This document shows, piece after piece, positions 35,974 through 45,508 of a stretch of 59,315 nucleotides of DNA; position 1 is the first letter of the stretch, and each line of letters begins with the position of its first letter. The DNA comes from an uncultured Lachnospiraceae bacterium (GTDB taxonomy: Bacteria; Bacillota; Clostridia; Lachnospirales; Lachnospiraceae). The notes below the pieces were generated by a model. It searched no databases. It saw only the letters and a list, made by a program, of their open reading frames with translations, and was not told the origin of the DNA. The stretch lies in contig CANSPM010000021.1 in the NCBI GenBank assembly GCA_947648875.1, forward strand, positions 1 to 59,315, in the 5' to 3' direction. Position numbers and translations under genes: made by a program.

Positions 35974-37464
35974 ATGGGTAAATGGGTAAGGCATTGGGGT
36001 CTGGGATTGTTGGCGCTTTTTTTGATATGCGGTGCGAATCTGCCTGTCCGGGCTGCGGGCGAGGCCACTTTGAAAGAGGGCGTGCTGATCCAGGGGATGG
36101 ATCTGAGCGGTATGAATAAGCAGGAGGCCACCCAGGCGGTGGAGCAGTACATAGAGGAAAAGCTGCGGCCCGTGCAGGTGACACTGCGGACCTCTAACAA
36201 TACGGATGTACAGGTGACGGCGGGGGATCTGGGAATCTGCTGGAGTAATCCGGAGATTCTGGACGAGGCGCTGGCCATCGGCACGGAGGGAAATGTAATC
36301 GCCCGCTACAAGGTGCTTAAGGACTTGAAGCGTGAGCCGGTACAGTATGAACTTGCCTTTGCGTATGATATCAATGCCATCAATCAGGTGCTTACAGAGC
36401 AGTGTAGTCTCTATGATCAGCCGGTGGTTAATGCCGTTCTGAAGCGGGAGAACGGCGTGTTTTCAGTGGTGGAAGGCCAGGTGGGGTATCGGCTGGATGT
36501 AGAGACATCCATTGATGTGATCAATGAATATATGACGCTGGAGTGGGATCTGCAACCCTGCCTTATCGAATTGGATGTGACGGAGGAACAGCCTTTGGGA
36601 TCGGCTGAGGAACTGGCGAAGGTGACGGATTTACTGGGCAGCTTTACCACATCCTTCTCATCGTCGGGAGCGGACAGAAGCGCCAATGTGTCCAACGGAT
36701 GCAGGCTGATCGACGGCGCCACCCTGTATCCCGGGCAGGAGTTTTCCACCTATGAAGCGGTGGCTCCTTTTACCAAACAGAACGGTTATTATATGGCGGG
36801 TTCCTACCTGAACGGCAAGGTGGTTGACAGCCTGGGCGGCGGTATCTGCCAGGTGTCCACCACATTGTACAACGCGGTTTTACGGGCGGAGCTGGAGGTG
36901 ACGCAGCGGTATAACCATTCCATGATCGTGACTTATGTGGACCCTTCGGCGGATGCGGCCATTGCGGAATCCTCCGGCAAGGATTTCCGCTTTGTGAATA
37001 ATCTGGATGTCCCGATCTATATCGAGGGTATCATCGACGGGAAAAGGATAACCTTTAACATCTACGGACAGGAGACCCGCAGCGGCAACCGTCAGGTTAC
37101 TTATGAGAGCAAGGTGCTGGAAGTGATCAATCCTCCGGGAGAGATCCTGTATGCGGAGGCGTCACAGCCCATCGGTTATCTGGTAAAAGGCGAAAGCGCC
37201 CATATCGGCTACAGGGCGCAGCTCTGGAAGGTGGTTACGGAGAACGGTGTGGAAGTGGAGCGCAGCCAGGTCAACAGCAGTTCCTACAAAATGGTTCCCA
37301 GCAGTTACCATGTGGGTGTGGCCACGGCAGACCCTAACGCCTATACGGCCATCATTGACGCCATTAACAGCGGCAGCGTGGCAAATGTGCGCACAGTGAT
37401 CGCCGTTGTGGCCCAGCAGCAGGCAGCGGCGATGGCGGCTGCGGCGGCCGCCGCCGGACAATAG
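35974..37464 (+). CDS. VanW-family exported protein
   Basis: 496-aa secreted or surface protein. The start at 35974 gives a typical signal peptide (WVRHWGLGLLALFLICGANL, then VRAAG). Residues about 40-210 contain a PG_binding_4-like region. The VanW domain follows, with LYPGQEFSTYEAVAPFT, YYMAGSYLNGKVVDSLGGGI, CQVSTTLYNAVLRAEL and RYNHSMIVTYVDPSADAAI. A beta-type C-terminal stretch ends in an Ala/Gln-rich tail. VanW proteins are widespread in Clostridia and linked to the cell wall, but have no proven activity. No van resistance genes accompany it. Confidence 0.92.
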   Translation: MGKWVRHWGLGLLALFLICGANLPVRAAGEATLKEGVLIQGMDLSGMNKQEATQAVEQYIEEKLRPVQVTLRTSNNTDVQVTAGDLGICWSNPEILDEALAIGTEGNVIARYKVLKDLKREPVQYELAFAYDINAINQVLTEQCSLYDQPVVNAVLKRENGVFSVVEGQVGYRLDVETSIDVINEYMTLEWDLQPCLIELDVTEEQPLGSAEELAKVTDLLGSFTTSFSSSGADRSANVSNGCRLIDGATLYPGQEFSTYEAVAPFTKQNGYYMAGSYLNGKVVDSLGGGICQVSTTLYNAVLRAELEVTQRYNHSMIVTYVDPSADAAIAESSGKDFRFVNNLDVPIYIEGIIDGKRITFNIYGQETRSGNRQVTYESKVLEVINPPGEILYAEASQPIGYLVKGESAHIGYRAQLWKVVTENGVEVERSQVNSSSYKMVPSSYHVGVATADPNAYTAIIDAINSGSVANVRTVIAVVAQQQAAAMAAAAAAAGQ

Positions 37465-37496
37465 AGCAAAAGTGTGTTATAAGAGGACAGCAGAGG

Positions 37497-38483
37497 ATGA
37501 GACTAGGGAAAATATCGGACAGCGTGTTAAAACGCTCCGTATTGCAACAGATCAGGACCAAGAGACAGGAAGTGATAAATGGCGCAGGAATAGGGGAGGA
37601 CTGCGCCATTTTTGCGCCGTCCCGGGGCTTTGCCAGCGCTGTCTCACAGGCGGCGGTCGTTAAGGAGGCGGATATGGCCAGAGCGCTGGTTAAGTGCGCC
37701 AACAATCTGGCGGCTGCGGGTGCCCGTCCCGTGGCCTTTATGCTCACATTGCTGCTGTCGCAGGAGACGGAGGAACCGCAGCTCAGGCAATTGATGACGG
37801 CGGCGGAAGAAACCTGCGGTCTGCTGGAAATGCAGATTGTGGGAGGGCACACCACTGTGAGCCGCCATGTGGATTGCCCCATGGTATGTGTCACCGCATA
37901 CGGGGTTCCCATACAGGATGACCTTCCCATGGTCACCACACGGGGAGCGGCCCCGGGGCAGGATATCGTGCTGACCAAATGGATTGGCCTGGAGGGCACG
38001 GCTATACTGGCCAGGCATAACAGGGAGCGGCTGCGGGAGCGCTATCCCGCCCATCTGGTGGAGGAGGCGGCGGGTTTTGACCGGTATCTGTCCATTATCC
38101 CGGAGGCTGCCTCTGCGGTGAAGTCCGGCGTTCGGGTCATGCATGACGCCTCCGAAGGCGGCATATTGGCTTCTCTCTGGGAACTGGCAGAGAGTTCGGG
38201 TGTCGGACTGACCATAGACCTACGAAAGATTCCCATCCGCCAGGAGACGGTGGAGGTGTGCGAATTATGCGAGGTGAATCCCTATGTGCTGGCATCTTCC
38301 GGCTGCCTGGTACTGGTGGCGGATCGCGGGGAGGATCTTGTGAGGCAGCTGGGCCGGGAGGGAATCCCGGCAGCTGTCATAGGATGCGTAACGGACAGCC
38401 ATGACAGACTGATCTACAACGCGGATGAAAAGCGCTACCTGGATAAACCGGCACAGGATGAGATATATAGATTGGGACTGTAG
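37497..38483 (+). CDS. AIR synthase/HypE-superfamily protein
   Basis: 328-aa protein of the PurM/HypE/ThiL/SelD ATP-binding fold. GAGIGEDCAIF is the N-terminal Gly-Asp metal/ATP segment. KCANNLAAAGARPVAFMLTL, QIVGGHTTVSR and VMHDASEGGILASLWELAE are the paired core motifs. It lacks the C-terminal Cys of HypE, and no hydrogenase genes are nearby, so a HypE role is doubtful. It is 32 nt after vanW and 150 nt before the lrp-like gene. The substrate is unknown. Confidence 0.85.
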   Translation: MRLGKISDSVLKRSVLQQIRTKRQEVINGAGIGEDCAIFAPSRGFASAVSQAAVVKEADMARALVKCANNLAAAGARPVAFMLTLLLSQETEEPQLRQLMTAAEETCGLLEMQIVGGHTTVSRHVDCPMVCVTAYGVPIQDDLPMVTTRGAAPGQDIVLTKWIGLEGTAILARHNRERLRERYPAHLVEEAAGFDRYLSIIPEAASAVKSGVRVMHDASEGGILASLWELAESSGVGLTIDLRKIPIRQETVEVCELCEVNPYVLASSGCLVLVADRGEDLVRQLGREGIPAAVIGCVTDSHDRLIYNADEKRYLDKPAQDEIYRLGL

Positions 38484-38632
38484 CGACAAGTAACCGGAAA
38501 AAGAGCGAATCCATCTCAGAACGCAAGAGGCGGTCTGACAGGGAGCTGGGGAATAGGATGTACCCTTTAGAGCGGCGGTATGACGCCGCCGCAGCGATTG
38601 GGAGATCCAAGGATCTTCAACAGGAGGATAGT

Positions 38633-39115
38633 ATGAGAGAAGAATTGTTAGCTGTTATTGAGAAAAACAGTCGTATGGATTTAAAGGAACTGGCAGTGAT
38701 ACTGGGCGTTCGGGAAGTGGATGTGGTAAACGAACTGGAAGCCATGGAGAAGGAGGGCATCATCTGCGGATACCACACACTGGTGAACTGGGAGAAGACG
38801 TCCAACGAGAAGGTCACGGCTCTGATCGAGGTGCGGGTGACACCTCAGAGAGGTCAGGGATTTGACAGTATGGCGGAGCGGATTTACCGCTATCCGGAAG
38901 TGAGAAGTGTATATCTGATCTCCGGAGGATTTGACCTGATGGTGATTCTGGAGGGAAAAACGCTGCGGGAGGTGTCGAGCTTCGTGTCCGATAAACTTTC
39001 CACTCTGGACCGGGTTCTGAGCACTTCGACCCATTTTATTCTGAAAAAGTATAAGGATCACGGAACCATTTTCGTACAGAAAACAGAAGACGAAAGGGAG
39101 ATGATTACGCCATGA
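38633..39115 (+). CDS. Lrp/AsnC-family regulator
   Basis: 160-aa regulator. The N-terminal HTH region (RMDLKELAVILGVREVDVVN) and the C-terminal RAM ligand-binding domain (VRSVYLISGGFDLMVILEGK) are both seen. The start at 38633 follows ACAGGAGGATAGT; an open frame upstream to 38558 lacks homology. It overlaps the aminotransferase gene by 4 nt (ATGA), so the pair is translationally coupled. It probably controls this operon in response to an amino acid. Confidence 0.9.
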   Translation: MREELLAVIEKNSRMDLKELAVILGVREVDVVNELEAMEKEGIICGYHTLVNWEKTSNEKVTALIEVRVTPQRGQGFDSMAERIYRYPEVRSVYLISGGFDLMVILEGKTLREVSSFVSDKLSTLDRVLSTSTHFILKKYKDHGTIFVQKTEDEREMITP

Positions 39116-40281
39116 GAAATCCATTGTCAGATCAGGTGGTTGCATTGAAGCCCTCCGGTATAAGAAAATTTTTTGATATAGTCAGTGAGATGAAAGATGC
39201 TATTTCTCTGGGTGTGGGTGAACCGGATTTTGACACGCCCTGGCACATCAGGGACGAAGGGATCTATGCGCTGGAACGGGGCAGAACCTTCTACACCTCC
39301 AACGCGGGCCTGAAAGAACTGCGTCAGGAGGTGTGCAATTACATAAAGAGGAAGCAGGGCATCGAGTATGCCTGGGACAGGGAGGTGGTTATTACCGTGG
39401 GCGGTTCCGAGGCCATTGATATCGGCCTGCGGGCTATGATGAATCCCGGAGACGAGGTAATCATTCCCCAGCCCAGCTACGTGTCCTATGAGCCCTGTGC
39501 CATCCTGGCGGGGGCAAAGCCGGTGATACTGGATCTGAAGGCGGAGAACGAGTTTCGTCTCACGGCCCGGGAACTGGAGGAGGCTATCACAGAGAAAACC
39601 AAAGTGCTGATTCTGCCGTTTCCCAACAATCCCACCGGGGCGATCATGGAGCGAAAAGATCTGGAGGCCATCGCGGAGGTCATCATTCGGCATGACATAT
39701 ATGTCATGTCAGATGAGATATACAGTGAACTGACTTACAAGGAGAAACATGTGTCCATCGCGTCTCTGCCGGGTATGCGGGAGAGAACAATCCTGATCAA
39801 CGGATTTTCCAAGGCCTATGCCATGACTGGTTGGAGACTGGGCTATGCCTGCGGACCTCACGCCATCATTGAGCAGATGATCAAAATCCATCAGTTTGCC
39901 ATTATGTGCGCCCCCACCACCAGCCAGTACGCCGCTGTGGAAGCGCTGAAAAACGGGGATGCGGACGTGGAGGAGATGAAGATCTCCTACAACCAGCGCA
40001 GACGGTTTTTGCTCAATGCATTTCAAGAGATGGGGCTTTCGTGCTTTGAACCTTTCGGGGCCTTTTATGTGTTTCCGTGCATCAAGGAGTTTGGCATGAC
40101 CAGTGAGGAGTTTGCCAACGCTTTTCTGGAAGCGGAGAAGGTGGCCGCTGTGCCCGGCACGGCTTTTGGGGACAGCGGGGAGGGCTTTCTGAGAATTTCC
40201 TATGCCTATTCGCTGGATACTTTGAGGGAGGCCATGACGAGGCTGGGCCGCTTTATTGCGAAACTGCGGGAGAGCAGGTAA
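39112..40281 (+). CDS. PLP-dependent class I/II aminotransferase
   Basis: 389-aa fold-type I aminotransferase. SLGVGEPDFDTPWHIRDEG is the N-terminal signature. TVGGSEAIDIGLRAMMNPGD binds PLP phosphate, LPFPNNPTGAIM and VMSDEIYSELTY hold Asn and Asp, and NGFSKAYAMTGWRLGY has the Schiff-base Lys. LRISYAYS carries the carboxylate-binding Arg. The closest match is to aspartate/aromatic aminotransferases of the Ia-gamma group, which often sit with an Lrp gene. The exact amino acid is not deducible. Confidence 0.93.
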   Translation: MRNPLSDQVVALKPSGIRKFFDIVSEMKDAISLGVGEPDFDTPWHIRDEGIYALERGRTFYTSNAGLKELRQEVCNYIKRKQGIEYAWDREVVITVGGSEAIDIGLRAMMNPGDEVIIPQPSYVSYEPCAILAGAKPVILDLKAENEFRLTARELEEAITEKTKVLILPFPNNPTGAIMERKDLEAIAEVIIRHDIYVMSDEIYSELTYKEKHVSIASLPGMRERTILINGFSKAYAMTGWRLGYACGPHAIIEQMIKIHQFAIMCAPTTSQYAAVEALKNGDADVEEMKISYNQRRRFLLNAFQEMGLSCFEPFGAFYVFPCIKEFGMTSEEFANAFLEAEKVAAVPGTAFGDSGEGFLRISYAYSLDTLREAMTRLGRFIAKLRESR

Positions 40282-40325
40282 GATCGGTAAGGCCAGTCGA
40301 AGGAGCAGGCGGAAAGAGGGTAGAG

Positions 40326-41357
40326 ATGCACATTGTACTGCACCAGCCGGAGATTCCGGCCAACACGGGCAATATCGGGCGCACCTGTGTGGCCACAGGC
40401 ACCAGTTTGCACCTGATAGAGCCCCTGGGCTTTCATCTGGATGAGAAATCCATTCGCCGGGCGGGTATGGATTACTGGAATCAACTGGATTTGAGCCGTT
40501 ATACCAATTTTAGCGAGTTTAAAGAAAGGCATCCGGGGGCAAGAATCTGGATGGCTACCACCAAAGCCAGAAGATGCTATACAGAGGTTTCTTTTGAGTC
40601 GGACGATTATATTATGTTTGGCAGGGAGAGCGCAGGGATTCCGGAAGAACTTTTGGTGGAGTACGAGGAAAACTGTATTCGAATCCCCATGCTTCCGGAC
40701 ATTCGTTCTCTGAATCTCTCCAATTCCGTTGCCGTTGTGCTGTATGAGGCCCTGCGGCAACAGGGGTTCGCGGGTCTACAGGAACAGGGAGAACTGCACC
40801 GCTTACACTGGGAGGATGCGGTTGATTCCCAGGGAGACGGCGGTGGATCTGCTTTGAGTGTGGCGATGAATATAGGTGGATCTTTTATCTCTCCCAGCGC
40901 CTCTCTGTCCGGAAATATTACGCTGGCAGAGGATGCCAGTATCTGGCATCACGCCACTTTGCGGGCGGATGACGGCCCCATTCGCATAGGGCGGGGCAGC
41001 AATGTCCAGGATAACGCGGTGCTGCACATGGACCCCGGCGGTGAAGTGGAGCTGGGGGAATTTGTTACGGTGGGACATGGTGCCATAATACATGGATGCA
41101 AGGTGGGGGATAACACGCTGATCGGTATGGGAGCCATTCTGATGAACCATGCGAATATCGGGCGCAACTGCATTATCGGCGCGGGCACGCTGGTGACACA
41201 GGGTATGGAGATACCGGACAACAGTCTGGTGATAGGCAGCCCGGGCCGCATCAAACGCAGGGTCACGGAGGAAGAAATCCGGACAAGCCGCCAAAACGCG
41301 GAGCATTATGTGGAGAAAGCCCGGGGGGCGCAGGCCGAGCAGTGCAAAAAGCATTGA
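40326..41357 (+). CDS. trmL: TrmL-type tRNA 2'-O-methyltransferase fused to gamma-carbonic anhydrase-like domain
   Basis: 343-aa fusion. Residues 1-155 are a complete SPOUT methyltransferase of the TrmL type, which methylates the wobble 2'-OH of tRNA-Leu. IVLHQPEIPANTGNIGRTC, IMFGRESAGIPEELL and IPMLPDIRSLNLSNSVAVVL form the SAM knot. After a Gly/Ser linker of about 20 residues, residues 178-330 form a left-handed beta-helix of the gamma-carbonic anhydrase type: SIWHHATLRADDGPIRIGRG, NVQDNAVLHMD and VGHGAIIHGCKVGDN, with histidines at the expected zinc positions. No stop or RBS separates the halves. Each family normally exists alone. Confidence 0.9.
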   Translation: MHIVLHQPEIPANTGNIGRTCVATGTSLHLIEPLGFHLDEKSIRRAGMDYWNQLDLSRYTNFSEFKERHPGARIWMATTKARRCYTEVSFESDDYIMFGRESAGIPEELLVEYEENCIRIPMLPDIRSLNLSNSVAVVLYEALRQQGFAGLQEQGELHRLHWEDAVDSQGDGGGSALSVAMNIGGSFISPSASLSGNITLAEDASIWHHATLRADDGPIRIGRGSNVQDNAVLHMDPGGEVELGEFVTVGHGAIIHGCKVGDNTLIGMGAILMNHANIGRNCIIGAGTLVTQGMEIPDNSLVIGSPGRIKRRVTEEEIRTSRQNAEHYVEKARGAQAEQCKKH

Positions 41358-41376
41358 GAAAAGGAGGAGACAAGCC

Positions 41377-41973
41377 ATGCAATTATTGTTTGCCACATCC
41401 AATCCGGCTAAATATACGGCCATGCGGGATGCTCTGGAACCCCTTGGCATCAGCCTGCTGAGTCTCCATGACATGCCGCAGGTGGCGGTAGCGCCGGAAG
41501 AGGGGTCAAGCCCACTGGAGAATGCCCGGCAGAAGGCGCTTTTTTATTATGATCACTATGAGATTCCTCTCTTTTCCTGCGATTCAGGTCTATATCTGGA
41601 AAATCTGCCCCGGGAATTACAGCCGGGTCTCCATGTGCGGTCTCCCCGGGGGGTCTATCTGGACGATCAGGCCATGCAGGACTATTATGGAGGTCTGGCG
41701 GCCCACTATGGGGATATCACCGCGAGGTACCACAATGCGATCTGTCTGGTCATGGACCGGGAACACATCTATGCGTCCATGGACGAGAGTCTGGCCAGCC
41801 AGCGCTTTCTGCTCACCGCGCAGCCCCACAGGATCTATCGCCCGGGCTTTCCTCTGGACAGTATCTCCAAAAAGCTGGATACCGGGGAGTACTATTATGA
41901 TGTGAATGCCCATGACGCGGATGAACTGGTGGGGTATGAGGGATTTGTGGCTTTTTTCAGGGAATATGTATGA
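41377..41973 (+). CDS. Ham1/RdgB-like non-canonical purine NTP pyrophosphatase
   Basis: 198-aa protein probably removing ITP, XTP or dITP. LLFATSNPAKYTAMRDAL is the substrate-binding N-terminus, SSPLENARQKALFYY the helix with conserved Glu/Lys, and FSCDSGLYLENLP holds the catalytic Asp. The C-terminal half (IYRPGFPLDSISKKLD) departs from typical RdgB, which has a GYG-F-P-F motif there, so this may be a divergent subfamily. AAGGAGGAGA precedes the start at 41377, 17 nt after the trmL fusion. Confidence 0.8.
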   Translation: MQLLFATSNPAKYTAMRDALEPLGISLLSLHDMPQVAVAPEEGSSPLENARQKALFYYDHYEIPLFSCDSGLYLENLPRELQPGLHVRSPRGVYLDDQAMQDYYGGLAAHYGDITARYHNAICLVMDREHIYASMDESLASQRFLLTAQPHRIYRPGFPLDSISKKLDTGEYYYDVNAHDADELVGYEGFVAFFREYV

Positions 41974-42010
41974 CGGGCTCACAGCGACTTTCAACACTTG
42001 TTAAAGAAAG

Positions 42011-42038
42011 CCTTCCGCTTGCGCGGAGGGGTTTTTTT
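42011..42038 (+). terminator. Terminator after the Ham1-like gene
   Basis: CCTTCCGC and GCGGAGGG form a stem with a 4-nt loop, followed by seven T. The remaining gap to 42210 is T-rich, with no clear promoter. Confidence 0.85.
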
Positions 42039-42210
42039 CTTTATGACAATCAAAACTGCACAATGTAGGTTCTATTGTTTTTGGGGCAGGTTCACAGTTT
42101 TTTCACATTTTCATCACTTTTTTATGACATTTTCCCATTAAGCTATATCTGCGGGTAATGGGAGCTGTCTTTTTACCCGTTCATGAGTGAAACAAAATGA
42201 GGAGGACATT

Positions 42211-43341
42211 ATGATTGAAGTTACGAATTTGACAAAGCGGTATGGCGATCACACTGCTGTGGACCATCTGTCCTTTAAGGTGGAGAAAGGGCAGATCTAC
42301 GGTTTTCTTGGACCTAATGGCGCCGGAAAATCTACCACCATGAATATGATCACCGGATATCTGGCAGCCAGCGAGGGTACGGTGACTATAGACGGCCATG
42401 ACGTGCAGGAGGAGCCGGAGGAGGCCAAGAAACGTATCGGCTATCTGCCGGAACTTCCGCCGCTGTACATGGATATGACGGTGGATGAGTATCTGCGCTT
42501 TGCGGCGGAACTGAAAAAAGTCCCCAGACAGGAGCGGAAAGAACAGGTAGAGCAGGTTATGGGCATGACCCAGATCACCGATATGAGAGGACGCCTGATT
42601 AAGAATCTCTCCAAGGGTTACCGACAGAGGGTGGGTCTGGCCCAGGCGCTTCTGGGCTCCCCTCAGGTGTTGATTCTGGATGAGCCCAGCGTGGGTCTGG
42701 ACCCTAAACAGATTATTGAAATCAGAGATTTGATTCGGGAACTGGGGAAAACCCATACCATTATTTTGAGTTCCCATATTTTGTCGGAAGTCAGTGCGGT
42801 GTGTGATCATATCATGATTATCTCTCATGGGAAACTGGTGGCCAGCGATTCTCCGGAAGGGCTGCAAAAGCTGATGAGCGGAGAGGGAGAGTTAAAACTG
42901 ACGGTGAAGGGCAGCTATAAGGCCTTGCAGGGAGCATTGGCCGGAATGACAGGGATAAAGGACATGCGACAGTTGCCCGGCACACAGCCATTTTCCGGCA
43001 CATCGCAGCTATCCGATCCTCCAGTGGAGGACAGCGGCATCTGCAATGTGCAGATTCAGACAGACGGGGAACAGGATATCCGGGAGTCGCTTTTCTACCG
43101 GCTGGCGGAGAACCGCCTGCCCATTTTGTCCATGACGCTTGCCCAGCGCTCTCTGGAAGACATCTTCCTGGAACTTACGGGGGAGACATCCTCGTCTAAG
43201 GAAGACGAAGGGAAAAACCGGGGGAGAAAGAAGAAAGCGCCGCAGGCAGGACAGGACGGTGAAGTCTCCGCCCCCCCGGCGGCTGACCAGGATGACAAAC
43301 AGCCGACACAGGATAAGAATGACAGCAGGGAGGATGCGTAA
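42211..43341 (+). CDS. gldA: Gld-type ABC transporter ATP-binding protein
   Basis: 376-aa ABC ATPase. Walker A is LGPNGAGKST, the signature is LSKGYRQRVGLAQALLG, Walker B is VLILDEPSVGLDP and the switch His is in ILSSHILSEV. After about residue 225 there is a family-specific region and an unusual Lys/Pro/Glu-rich tail of about 55 residues. The start at 42211 has GAGGAGGAC upstream. It is directly abutted by the permease. GldA pairs with GldF/GldG in Bacteroidota gliding; in Firmicutes the transported substrate is unknown. Confidence 0.9.
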   Translation: MIEVTNLTKRYGDHTAVDHLSFKVEKGQIYGFLGPNGAGKSTTMNMITGYLAASEGTVTIDGHDVQEEPEEAKKRIGYLPELPPLYMDMTVDEYLRFAAELKKVPRQERKEQVEQVMGMTQITDMRGRLIKNLSKGYRQRVGLAQALLGSPQVLILDEPSVGLDPKQIIEIRDLIRELGKTHTIILSSHILSEVSAVCDHIMIISHGKLVASDSPEGLQKLMSGEGELKLTVKGSYKALQGALAGMTGIKDMRQLPGTQPFSGTSQLSDPPVEDSGICNVQIQTDGEQDIRESLFYRLAENRLPILSMTLAQRSLEDIFLELTGETSSSKEDEGKNRGRKKKAPQAGQDGEVSAPPAADQDDKQPTQDKNDSREDA

Positions 43342-45462
43342 ATGACAGCTATATATAAGAAGGAACTGCAATCCTATTTTCACTCCTTTATCGGATTTCT
43401 CTTTATCGGGGTCAGTCTGTTTTTTATCGGCCTGTACTATTTTGTGTACTGTCTGCTGTATGGCTACCCCTATTTTTCCTATGTTGTCAACAGTGTGGTA
43501 ATCGTGTTCATGCTGACTGTGCCGATTCTGACCATGCGGATCATGGCGGAGGAGAGACGCAGCAAAACCGACCAACTCATTCTGACAGCTCCCATCACGG
43601 TGGGAAAAATCGTCATGGGTAAATTTCTGGCGTTGCTGACTATATTGGCCGTGCCTACGGCCATCAGCGCCATCTATCCGTTGATTTTGACTAAATTTGG
43701 CTCTGTGCCCTTGGGGGAAAGCTATCTCGCCATACTGGCCTTTTTCCTGTATGGCATGGTCTGTATCGCCATCGGTATTCTGGTGTCGTCGCTGACCGAG
43801 AGCCAGGTGATCGCGGCGGTACTGGGCTTTGTGCTGCTGTTTTTGGGATACATGATGCCCTCTCTGTGCGCGCTGATTTCCTCCACAGGCAATGTGTTGA
43901 CGCAAATTCTGAGTCTGTATGACCTGAGTACGCCGTTTGTGCTTATGCTGAACGGTACGTTGGAAACGGGCTCTGTGGTATATTACCTGTCCCTGACGGC
44001 GCTGGCCCTGTTTCTGACCACTCAGTCCATTCAAAAGAGGCGTTACAGCGTGTCTGTGAAAGCATTTAAAGCCGGCGCGTACAGCACAGGCATGATTGTG
44101 GCGGCGGTGGCAGTTGCCATCCTGCTGAACATGGCGGTGGGACAACTGCCGGGCTCCTGGAAATCGCTGGATCTCACAGGCAATAAGCTGTACTCTCTGT
44201 CAGACCAGACCAAAGAATACCTGAAGGGAATGAAGGAGGATGTGACCATCTATGTGCTGGTCAATGAGGACAACGAGGACACCGTGCTGGGACAGACGCT
44301 GGACCGTTATCAGGACCTGTCACAGCATATCAGGGTACAGTATGTGGACCCCATACAGAATCCCCGTTTTCACACGCAGTACACCTCCGGCAGCGTCAGT
44401 ACCAACAGTCTGATTGTAGTCAGCGCCAAACGCAGCAAGGTCATTGATGCCGATGATTTCTACGTTACAAGCTATGACTTTGACGGTTACAATTACAGCT
44501 CTTCCGTTACCGGTTACGACGGGGAGGGGCAGATCACCAGCGCGCTGGACTATGTTCTCAGCGATGACATTCCCATGGTCTATATGACGGAAGGACATGG
44601 GGAACAGAGTCTGAGTTCTTCTTTTAAGAACAGCCTGGAGAAGGAAAATGTAGAATATGAGACAATCAACCTGATGGATTACGAGGCAGTGCCGGAGACG
44701 GCGGCTGCGCTTGTAATCAACGGCCCCGCCAGCGACCTTTCCCAGGACGATAAGAATAAAGTGATCGCATATCTGGACAGGGGCGGCAAGGTGATTTTGG
44801 TGGTGGGCTATCAGGAGGTGGCAACCCCCAATCTGGAGGAGGTGCTGGCCTATATGAATCTGCGCATCGCCGACGGCCTTGTGGTGGAGGAGGATGAAGA
44901 GAATTATTATCAGGTTCCTTTTTATCTTCTGCCCACTGTATCCTCCAACACTTACACTGCGGGAATCTATGGCAGTTATTATGTTTTTGTTCCCTACAGC
45001 CAGGGCATTCTGGTTCCCGAGGAGGAAGAGGGCGGAAACATTCGCTATGACGCTTTTCTGGAGACCTCTTCCAGCGCTTACGCTATGAAGAATTTTGCCA
45101 GCGCCACAGAATATGGCAAACAGGAGGGGGATACAGAGGGACCTTTCTCCCTGGGTGTGGAAGCGGTGAAGACTCTGGAAGAAGGGGAAGCCACCATGGT
45201 TGTGTACTCCAGCGACCAGATCTTTACGGATAATGCCAGCCTGATGGTGGGGGGCGCCAACCAGATGCTGTTCACCAATACGGTGAGTCAGTTTGTGGAT
45301 CATGAGATCACGGTGTCTATCCCGGCAAAAGACTATGAGGTATCCACACTGTTGCTCAGTCAGAAGAACGCGTTGACGCTGGGACTGATTACCATGATTG
45401 TTCTGCCTGTGGGCAGTCTGGCTGTGGGCTTCGCGGTCTGGTTCCGGCGTCGGAGGAAATAG
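43342..45462 (+). CDS. Fused GldF permease and GldG auxiliary protein
   Basis: 706-aa membrane protein. Residues about 1-235 are an ABC-2 type permease with six helices (MRIMAEERRSKTDQLILTAP is the GldF-like loop). A seventh helix near 250-270 leads to an extracytoplasmic GldG-like ABC_transp_aux domain (about 275-660): DLTGNKLYSLSDQTKEYLKG, VYMTEGHGEQSLSSSFKNSL and VIAYLDRGGKVILVV. A last helix lies near 680-700, ending in RRRRK. The ATG follows the gldA stop with no spacing. GldF and GldG are separate genes in flavobacteria; this single chain is usual for Firmicutes versions. Confidence 0.9.
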   Translation: MTAIYKKELQSYFHSFIGFLFIGVSLFFIGLYYFVYCLLYGYPYFSYVVNSVVIVFMLTVPILTMRIMAEERRSKTDQLILTAPITVGKIVMGKFLALLTILAVPTAISAIYPLILTKFGSVPLGESYLAILAFFLYGMVCIAIGILVSSLTESQVIAAVLGFVLLFLGYMMPSLCALISSTGNVLTQILSLYDLSTPFVLMLNGTLETGSVVYYLSLTALALFLTTQSIQKRRYSVSVKAFKAGAYSTGMIVAAVAVAILLNMAVGQLPGSWKSLDLTGNKLYSLSDQTKEYLKGMKEDVTIYVLVNEDNEDTVLGQTLDRYQDLSQHIRVQYVDPIQNPRFHTQYTSGSVSTNSLIVVSAKRSKVIDADDFYVTSYDFDGYNYSSSVTGYDGEGQITSALDYVLSDDIPMVYMTEGHGEQSLSSSFKNSLEKENVEYETINLMDYEAVPETAAALVINGPASDLSQDDKNKVIAYLDRGGKVILVVGYQEVATPNLEEVLAYMNLRIADGLVVEEDEENYYQVPFYLLPTVSSNTYTAGIYGSYYVFVPYSQGILVPEEEEGGNIRYDAFLETSSSAYAMKNFASATEYGKQEGDTEGPFSLGVEAVKTLEEGEATMVVYSSDQIFTDNASLMVGGANQMLFTNTVSQFVDHEITVSIPAKDYEVSTLLLSQKNALTLGLITMIVLPVGSLAVGFAVWFRRRRK

Positions 45463-45508
45463 GTATCTCCAAAACGACAGTGATATTTTGATAAGGAAAT
45501 GGTGATCA

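Noticed and set aside
37497..38483. Hydrogenase maturation protein HypE
   Set aside because: Same superfamily, but the HypE C-terminal Cys motif and any hyp or hydrogenase neighbours are missing, so only the superfamily is called.
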